A stretch of 10,704 nt of DNA from Coriobacteriales bacterium. Lineage in GTDB: Bacteria; Actinomycetota; Coriobacteriia; Coriobacteriales; UBA8131. Of this stretch, positions 5,643 to 10,704 are shown in pieces. Positions within the stretch are counted from its first letter, which is position 1; every line of letters starts with the position of its first letter. Location: the NCBI GenBank assembly GCA_031276475.1, contig JAISMZ010000183.1, positions 1-10,704 of the forward strand, written 5' to 3'. The notes beneath the pieces were generated by a model. The model was not told the origin of the DNA. It worked only from the letters and a program-made list of their open reading frames with translations, and made no database searches. Both the position numbers and the translations under genes were made by a program.

Positions 5643-6471
5643 GGCGGCTAAAGCAATGCCTGTGGAGATGGACGCGCCGCCCGCGCCCGCGCCCGCCGCC
5701 GCGCCGGCCTGCATGGAGATCCGCGACCTGAGCTTCTCCTACGGCAGCAACCGTGTGCTCAGCGAGATCAGCTTCACCGTGCCAACAGGCGGCGTCACCT
5801 CGATCCTCGGCTCCAATGGCAGCGGCAAATCAACGCTTTTCTACCTGATGACCAAAAACCTCCGCCCCCAAAGCGGGCAGATCCTGCTCGATGGCCGCGA
5901 CATCCGCAACATCCGCGCCCGCGATTACGCGCAGCAGGTCTCGATAGTCAACCAGGCCAACACGATAAACGGCGACATCACCGTGGAGCGGATCGTCGGC
6001 TACGGACGCACGCCCTTCCTGACGATGATCCGCCGGCCCGGGCCCGAAGACGAGCGGCTGGTCGAGTGGGCGATGCAGATAACCGACGTGCGCAAGTACC
6101 GCGACAAGCCCTTCTCGCAGCTCTCCGGCGGCCAGCGCCAGCGCGTCTGGATCGCGATGGCACTGGCGCAAAATACCCGCTACCTGCTGCTCGACGAGCC
6201 AACGACCTACCTGGACATCCGTTACCAGGTGGAGATACTGCGGCTGATCCGGCGGCTCAACGAGGAGTTCGGCACGACCATCGTGATGGTGCTCCACGAC
6301 ATGAACCAGGCGCTTCACTACAGCGACCACCTGCTCTGCCTGCGCGACGGGCACGTAATCGCGCAGGGCTGCCCCCACGAGATCCTGTCGCCAGAGCTGA
6401 TAACGCGGCTCTACGACGTTGAGCTGCGGGTGCTGAACAGCGAGCACGGCCGCTTCGTGTTGCAGATATGA
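5632..6471 (+). CDS. Heme ABC transporter ATPase, FecE/FepC type
   Basis: 279 residues with a complete ABC ATPase: A-loop Tyr37, Walker A GSNGSGKS (60-67), Q-loop Gln108, signature LSGGQRQR (164-171), Walker B YLLLDE (184-189), D-loop YLD (193-195) and H-loop His222. LLLDEPTTYLDI and the TVERIVGYGRTPF segment are typical of FecE-family ATPases that serve FecCD permeases. The first 27 residues are an unusual Ala/Pro-rich head that begins with MPVE repeated eight residues later; the in-frame ATG at 5656 is a possible alternative start. The gene overlaps the permease by 11 bp. It should power heme import as the SiaC/HtsC counterpart. Confidence 0.92.
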   Translation: MPVEAAKAMPVEMDAPPAPAPAAAPACMEIRDLSFSYGSNRVLSEISFTVPTGGVTSILGSNGSGKSTLFYLMTKNLRPQSGQILLDGRDIRNIRARDYAQQVSIVNQANTINGDITVERIVGYGRTPFLTMIRRPGPEDERLVEWAMQITDVRKYRDKPFSQLSGGQRQRVWIAMALAQNTRYLLLDEPTTYLDIRYQVEILRLIRRLNEEFGTTIVMVLHDMNQALHYSDHLLCLRDGHVIAQGCPHEILSPELITRLYDVELRVLNSEHGRFVLQI

Positions 6472-6532
6472 GTCGCACCAGCGAACCGCCAGGGCCTTCT
6501 TGGCGGGTAGGCAGAAAAGGGAGGCAACAACG

Positions 6533-6574
6533 ATGACGGCGCAGGCTGAGGAAGAGGTCAGGAATTGGCAGTGA
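6533..6574 (+). CDS. Possible 13-residue leader peptide coupled to the ABC pair
   Basis: A short frame, MTAQAEEEVRNWQ, is preceded by a strong ribosome site (GGGAGG, 6519-6524 region) that the next gene lacks at a comparable strength. Its TGA (6572-6574) shares one base with the ATG at 6574 of the following transporter gene. This arrangement would feed ribosomes to the transporter start by reinitiation. The peptide itself is unlike any family I know, and its role may only be translational. The intergenic space also holds a 6-bp hairpin (CCGCCA 6486-6491, TGGCGG 6501-6506) with no U-run. It is the only sizeable gap (102 bases) inside the operon. Confidence 0.35.
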   Translation: MTAQAEEEVRNWQ

Positions 6575-8502
6575 TGATGGTCGATAGCCGGATGCTGGCG
6601 ATGATCAAAGGCGCCAGGCGCTACGTCTTTTGCACGGCGGCTTTGCAGTGGGCGGCGCTTTTGGGCTACATGGGCATCATCTCGGCGATAGTCTACCTGC
6701 TGCGGCAGGCTTTTGCCGGCGCGGTGCCAGACTCCGTGCTGCTGGGCATCCTTGCAAGCATCGCGGTGCTGTTGGTGGCCCGCTATATCTGCATCCGCCA
6801 AAGCACTTATATCAGCTACCTGTCGTCGCTTGAGGCCAAAGGGACGCTGCGCGACAGGCTCTACCGCAAGATGCTCGATCTGGGCCTGGCACCCGACCAG
6901 AAGGTCAGGATAAGCGAGGTCTTGCAGATGGCGGGAGAAGGTGTGGAGCAGATCGAGGCCTATTTTGGCAGATACCTGCCTCAGCTGCTCTACAGCCTGC
7001 TGGCACCGCTGACGTTGTTCGCCTTCGTGGCCAGCTTCTCTGTGCTTTCGGCCCTGGCCCTCTTGCTCGGTGTGCCGCTGATACTGCTTTCTCTGATGCT
7101 TATATCCCGGCGGGCGCGGCGGGTCTTCTCCCACTACTGGAACAGTTACACCGACCTGGGAACCGTGTTTCTAGAAAGCCTCCAGGGGCTTACCACACTA
7201 AAGATTTTCCGCGCCGACGCGCGCCGGCAGGAGGAGATGCGCAGCAACGCCGAGGGCTTCAGGGTAGTCACCATGCGGCTGCTCAAGACCCAGCTGGCCT
7301 CGGTTACCGCCATCGACCTGATAGCCTGTTGCAGTGCGGTCGCTGGCATCTGCGTGGCGTTGTTCCAGTTTCGCTCCGGTGCCATCAGCCTCAGCGGCTG
7401 CCTGATAATCATCCTGCTCTCCAGCGAGTTCTTTGCGCCCCTGCGTTCGCTGGCGTCGCTGTTCCATGTTGCCATGAACGGGGTTACCGCCTGCAACCGG
7501 ATGTTCGCCCTGTTTGACCGCAAGACGCCGGGCACAGAAGGGATACCGCTTCAGGGCACGGCGTTTAACATCGAGCTGCGCGGGCTCTCCTACGCTTATC
7601 CCGAGCGCGATGAGCAGGCGGTGGGGGCCGCTCCTGCCGCCCCCGCTGCCACGCCCGCGGATGCCGCCGTGTCCCCGGATGTCGCTTCGCCTCCGGATGC
7701 CGCTGCCCCCGCCGCCCCCGCTACCGTTGCGTCTGCCGCCGCCCCCGCCCCAGCCCCCGCTACCGCCGCCCGCCCGATACTGCGCGACCTGACCTTCTCG
7801 CTGCCGCAGGGGAGCTTTGTCGCGCTCGTCGGCGAGAGCGGTTGCGGCAAGAGCACCCTCTGCGCCCTGCTCAACGGGGCAAGGAGCGGCTATGCGGGCT
7901 CGGTGACCATCGCCGGGCATGAGCTGCGCGACGTAGACCGGCAAAGCCTCCTGGAGCGGGTGGTGCTGGTGGGCACGAGCGCGCATATCTTTAAGGCCAG
8001 CGTGGCCGAAAACCTCCGCGTCGCCTCGGCCAAGGCCAGCGACGAGCAGCTCTGGGAGGTGCTTGAGCGCGTTCGCCTCGCAAGCTTTCTGCGCGCTGAG
8101 CAGGGGCTGGAGACGCAGGTGCAGGAAGGTGCCGCCAACCTTTCCGGCGGACAGCGGCAGCGGCTTGCGCTGGCTCGGGCCCTGCTGCACGACGCGCCGG
8201 TCTACATCTTTGACGAGGCGACGAGCAACATCGACGCCGAAAGCGAGCAGTGTATCATGGAGGCGGTCTTTGCCCTGGCGCAGACGCGGACGGTGCTGTT
8301 CATCTCGCATCGGCTTGCCAATGTCGTGCGCGCCCAGTGCATCCATCTGCTGCGCGATGGCCGGATAGTCGAGTCGGGCGAACACGAGGAGCTGCTTGCC
8401 CGCGGTGGCGAGTACGCCGCGATGTATAACCGCCAGTGGCAGCTTGAGCACTTCGCCCCCGAGCGGAGCCTGCGCGACGAGGCGGTGTTGGCCTATGCCT
8501 GA
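6574..8502 (+). CDS. ABC half-transporter, permease fused to ATPase (CydD-like, first of a pair)
   Basis: 642 residues from the ATG at 6574; a GTG at 6571, an ATG at 6577 and a TTG at 6565 are alternatives. Residues 15 to about 310 form the six-helix exporter-type transmembrane domain. The ATPase domain follows: A-loop region SYAYP (about 339-343), Walker A GESGCGKS (420-427), signature LSGGQRQR (523-530), Walker B with Asp547 and Glu548, and H-loop His579. Residues 344-399 are an Ala/Pro-rich insertion between the first strand and the usual ILRDLTF strand, where relatives have only a few residues. The next gene overlaps by 8 bp and encodes a second half-transporter, so the two likely make a heterodimer. 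By position they resemble the ABC pair after siaC in the streptococcal sia operon. CydDC, a relative, has been linked to heme and thiol transport. Substrate here is not proven; heme or a porphyrin is the natural guess. Confidence 0.8.
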   Translation: MMVDSRMLAMIKGARRYVFCTAALQWAALLGYMGIISAIVYLLRQAFAGAVPDSVLLGILASIAVLLVARYICIRQSTYISYLSSLEAKGTLRDRLYRKMLDLGLAPDQKVRISEVLQMAGEGVEQIEAYFGRYLPQLLYSLLAPLTLFAFVASFSVLSALALLLGVPLILLSLMLISRRARRVFSHYWNSYTDLGTVFLESLQGLTTLKIFRADARRQEEMRSNAEGFRVVTMRLLKTQLASVTAIDLIACCSAVAGICVALFQFRSGAISLSGCLIIILLSSEFFAPLRSLASLFHVAMNGVTACNRMFALFDRKTPGTEGIPLQGTAFNIELRGLSYAYPERDEQAVGAAPAAPAATPADAAVSPDVASPPDAAAPAAPATVASAAAPAPAPATAARPILRDLTFSLPQGSFVALVGESGCGKSTLCALLNGARSGYAGSVTIAGHELRDVDRQSLLERVVLVGTSAHIFKASVAENLRVASAKASDEQLWEVLERVRLASFLRAEQGLETQVQEGAANLSGGQRQRLALARALLHDAPVYIFDEATSNIDAESEQCIMEAVFALAQTRTVLFISHRLANVVRAQCIHLLRDGRIVESGEHEELLARGGEYAAMYNRQWQLEHFAPERSLRDEAVLAYA

Positions 8503-10255
8503 ACAACAACAAAGGCTTGGCCGGTCGCGTCCGACGGCCGCACAACGCGGCCCTTTGCAGACGGCTGCCAGGCTGATGAAGCTGGTCGCCGCCTTCATCG
8601 GCCCAATGGCGTTAGCGGTGCTTTTCGGCGTCGTCGGCAACCTCTGCGCGATCCTGATACCCGTGGCGGGTGCCGTCGCGCTGCTCTGCCTGCTCGGCTT
8701 GGTGGGCGATGCCTTTCTCGTAGTCTGCCTGACGCTGATGGCGCTGGCCGCCGTGATGCGCAGCGCCTGTCGCTACGGCGAGCAGCACCTCAATCACTAC
8801 ATCGCCTTCTCGCTGCTGGCCCACATCCGCGACCAGGTGTTCTCTGCCCTGCGCCGCCTGGCCCCCGCCAAGCTCGAAGGCCGCGACAAGGGCAGCCTGA
8901 TAACGCTGATCACCACCGACATCGAGCTGCTCGAGGTATTCTACGCCCATACGGTCTCGCCGGTAGCCATCGCGGTGCTGGTCAGCGCCGTACTCTGCCT
9001 GTTCGTGGGGATGCTGCACCCCCTCTTTGCGCTGATCGCCGCGGCCTCCTACCTGGTGGTGGGTGCCGCGCTGCCGGCCCTTAACGGACGGATCACCCGC
9101 CAGCGCGGCCAGCTCTTCCGCGAGGAGTTTGCCGACCTCAACAGCCTGGTCTTTGACAGTCTGCGCGGAATCGCCCAGTCCGTGCAATACGGCGAAGGTA
9201 CGCGCCGGCGCCTGCGGCTGGCCGAGCGCGGCGCAGGGCTGGCCCGCTGCCAGGAGCGGCTGAAGCAGGCCGAGGGGCGCTCATTTGGCCTGACCGACGC
9301 GGTGGTCTTCCTGGCCTCGGTGCTGATGCTCGTCGCGGGTGTGCTGCTGCAACGGCAGGGCCTTATCGGCTTTGACGCCGTGCTGCTCTCCAGCGTCGCA
9401 CTGATCAGCTCCTTTGGGCCGGTCATCGCGCTTTCGGCACTCTCCAATAACCTCGCGCAGACCTTTGCCTCGGCCAATCGCGTCTTTAGCCTGATGGACG
9501 AGCAGCCGGTCGTGACCGAAGTCGCGCATGGTGTGAGCACCGGCTTTACGGGCATCGAGATGCGAAAGGTCACTTTCGGTTATGAGGCTGCCACCGCCGC
9601 TGCCGCTGCCACCGCCCCGGACGCCGCCCCCGCTACGGGCGCCGCCACCGCCCCCGTCCTCAACGACTTCTCCCTGGAGATCGCCAAAGGCCAGGTCATC
9701 GGCCTGAGCGGGCCGAGCGGCTCGGGCAAGTCGACGATACTCAAGCTGCTGATGCGCTTTTGGGACGTGGACGCCGGCAGCATAACGCTTTCCGGCGAGG
9801 ATCTGCGGATCCTCTCAACCGACTGCCTGCGAACGCTCCAGGGCTATATGACGCAGGATACGCAGCTGTTTGACGACACCCTGCTCAACAACCTGCTCAT
9901 CGTGCGGCCCGACGCGAGTGCCGCAGATGTGGAGAAGGCCTGCCGCGCCGCCTCGCTGCACGAATTCATCCAAAGCCTGCCCCAGGGCTACGAGACCACG
10001 GTCGGTGAGCTGGGCGAGCGGCTCTCCGGCGGCGAGCGACAGCGCCTCGGCCTGGCGCGGGTCTTCCTTTACGATCCGCCGCTGATATTGCTAGATGAAC
10101 CAACAAGTAACCTGGACAGCCTGAACGAGGCCGTGATCTTAAAGTCGCTTTACGAGCGGGCGCGGGGCGCGACCGTGGTGTTGGTCTCGCATCGCCGCTC
10201 GACCATGCGGCTTGCCGACCGGGTCTATACCGTGAGCAGCGGGCGGCTTTCGTAG
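8495..10255 (+). CDS. ABC half-transporter, permease fused to ATPase (CydC-like, second of a pair)
   Basis: 586 residues from the ATG at 8495, which overlaps the previous stop by 8 bp; longer upstream frames would run inside the preceding gene. A six-helix exporter-type domain contains EQHLNHYIAFSLLAHIRDQVF and KGSLITLITTDIELLEVFYAHTVSP, wording typical of CydC-like subunits. The ATPase domain is complete: Tyr363 A-loop, Walker A GPSGSGKS (406-413), signature LSGGERQR (510-517), Walker B Asp534 Glu535 and His566. Residues 364-386 are an Ala/Pro-rich insertion at the same loop as in the partner protein, though shorter. Both ATPase sites look intact in both subunits, so neither appears to be a degenerate half. 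With the preceding gene it should form one transporter dedicated to the heme pathway. Confidence 0.82.
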   Translation: MPEQQQRLGRSRPTAAQRGPLQTAARLMKLVAAFIGPMALAVLFGVVGNLCAILIPVAGAVALLCLLGLVGDAFLVVCLTLMALAAVMRSACRYGEQHLNHYIAFSLLAHIRDQVFSALRRLAPAKLEGRDKGSLITLITTDIELLEVFYAHTVSPVAIAVLVSAVLCLFVGMLHPLFALIAAASYLVVGAALPALNGRITRQRGQLFREEFADLNSLVFDSLRGIAQSVQYGEGTRRRLRLAERGAGLARCQERLKQAEGRSFGLTDAVVFLASVLMLVAGVLLQRQGLIGFDAVLLSSVALISSFGPVIALSALSNNLAQTFASANRVFSLMDEQPVVTEVAHGVSTGFTGIEMRKVTFGYEAATAAAAATAPDAAPATGAATAPVLNDFSLEIAKGQVIGLSGPSGSGKSTILKLLMRFWDVDAGSITLSGEDLRILSTDCLRTLQGYMTQDTQLFDDTLLNNLLIVRPDASAADVEKACRAASLHEFIQSLPQGYETTVGELGERLSGGERQRLGLARVFLYDPPLILLDEPTSNLDSLNEAVILKSLYERARGATVVLVSHRRSTMRLADRVYTVSSGRLS

Positions 10256-10260
10256 TGAGC

Positions 10261-10276
10261 GGGGAGGCATCTCCCC
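10261..10276 (+). other. Small intercistronic hairpin before the ECF gene
   Basis: GGGGAG (10261-10266), loop GCAT, CTCCCC (10271-10276): a perfect 6-bp GC-rich stem five bases after the preceding stop codon. No U-run follows, so it is unlikely to terminate transcription. The ribosome site AGAGGAG (10281-10287) comes immediately after. It could protect the upstream messenger end or modulate expression between the ABC pair and the ECF module. Confidence 0.45.
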
Positions 10277-10289
10277 AAAGAGAGGAGCG

Positions 10290-10704
10290 ATGATGGCAGA
10301 ACTGACGACATTGACGCCGCCGCCGATGAGGCGGGAGATGGCGCGCGGGCGAACGAAAGGGCTGCTGCGGGACAAGGAGTTAACGCGACCAGCGCTGGCC
10401 TCGCTGGGAGGCGACGGGCAGCGGGCGGTGCCTGGATCAAAAAGCCGTGCAAAGGCGGCGATCAGGCTGCCCGGCCACTTCAGCGTTGGCGATATCGTCT
10501 TTTTGGCGATACTGGCCGCCGCGCTGACCATCGTCGGCGCGCTGACGATGCCACTGGCGATGACGGTGACCCTGTTTGGCGTGCGCAACGCCGCCGCCGC
10601 GCTGTTCTACGGCCTCTTTGGCGCGCTGGCGCTGACCAAGGTGCGCAGACCCGGCGCGCTGGTGCTGCTCGCGCTGTTCAACGGCGTGATACTGCTGATG
10701 ATGG
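10290..10704 (+). CDS. MptD-family ECF transporter S-component (5' part, cut by window end)
   Basis: At least 138 residues, open to the window edge. Start is the ATG at 10290 (an adjacent ATG is at 10293) after AGAGGAG. The first 65 or so residues are polar and basic, long for the family, whose members usually begin near the FSVGDIVFLAILAA stretch. From there hydrophobic helices follow, including LFGVRNAAAALFYGLFGALALTKVRRPGALVLLALF, which has the look of MptD/Trep_Strep S-components (helix, short FxALxKV-type turn, Pro-Gly, helix). ECF S-components bind a vitamin or cofactor in the membrane and need a T-subunit and two ATPases; these would be expected just downstream. In group A Streptococcus the matching position holds siaF of the SiaFGH heme ECF system. 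Family assignment is from pattern memory and is moderate. Confidence 0.6.
   Translation, partial: MMAELTTLTPPPMRREMARGRTKGLLRDKELTRPALASLGGDGQRAVPGSKSRAKAAIRLPGHFSVGDIVFLAILAAALTIVGALTMPLAMTVTLFGVRNAAAALFYGLFGALALTKVRRPGALVLLALFNGVILLMM

Noticed and set aside
6486..6506. Intrinsic terminator between the heme importer and the ABC pair
   Set aside because: The stem is only 6 bp with a 9-base loop and no U-run, so readthrough is expected.
5830..8640. Two long minus-strand open frames (5830-7134 and 7198-8640)
   Set aside because: They lie opposite clearly conserved ABC genes, read as Gln/Arg/His-rich low-complexity protein with no motif, and are explained by the high GC of the coding strand.
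6574..10255. Genuine cydDC genes for cytochrome bd assembly
   Set aside because: No cydA or cydB nearby and the pair is embedded in a heme-uptake operon; similarity to CydDC is at family level only.

Overview
The window is high-GC DNA, apart from an AT-richer stretch at about 640-1660. Its surface proteins are rich in Ala and Gly, and its heme genes are of the streptococcal type. Together this points to a commensal or host-associated actinomycete, most likely class Coriobacteriia (Eggerthellaceae or a relative). That placement is inference from gene style, because there is no rRNA or housekeeping marker here.

Left part (1-1658) is a small accessory region. It holds the 5'-truncated end of a membrane-anchored surface protein (37-495) followed by a strong hairpin terminator. 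Next is a complete toxin-antitoxin operon: a DinJ/RelB-type antitoxin (754-1023) and a YoeB toxin (1020-1289), with a good promoter overlapped by a palindromic operator. The following 369 bases carry no gene but are dense in repeats: a REP-like hairpin with a GTCCC core, a perfect 18-bp direct repeat, and two copies of a palindrome with a GTAAC/GTTAC core. A third copy of that palindrome lies at the broken end of the surface-protein remnant.

Right part (1580-10704) is one co-directional heme-uptake operon. A promoter (1580-1609) and an inverted repeat precede a DtxR-like regulator (1659-2489). Its canonical metal-ligand positions appear substituted, and it carries an extra C-terminal domain that I do not recognise. 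Then come a membrane-anchored Shp-type heme-binding protein (2513-3568) and a heme ABC importer made of an IsdE/HtsA-type lipoprotein, a FecCD permease and an ATPase (3565-6471; the three genes overlap). Two fused permease-ATPase half-transporters form a CydDC-like pair (6574-10255). Last is the start of a likely MptD-family ECF substrate-binding subunit (10290 to the window edge).

This order (Shp, SBP, permease, ATPase, ABC pair, ECF S-component) closely parallels the group A Streptococcus sia/hts heme operon, which is controlled by the DtxR-family regulator MtsR. The likely logic is that surface Shp takes heme and passes it to the lipoprotein, the FecCD/ATPase complex imports it, and the ABC pair and ECF module are additional heme or porphyrin transporters. 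Unusual features are the altered regulator, the long Ala/Pro-rich tethers on Shp and the lipoprotein, and Ala/Pro-rich insertions at the same loop of both half-transporter ATPase domains.
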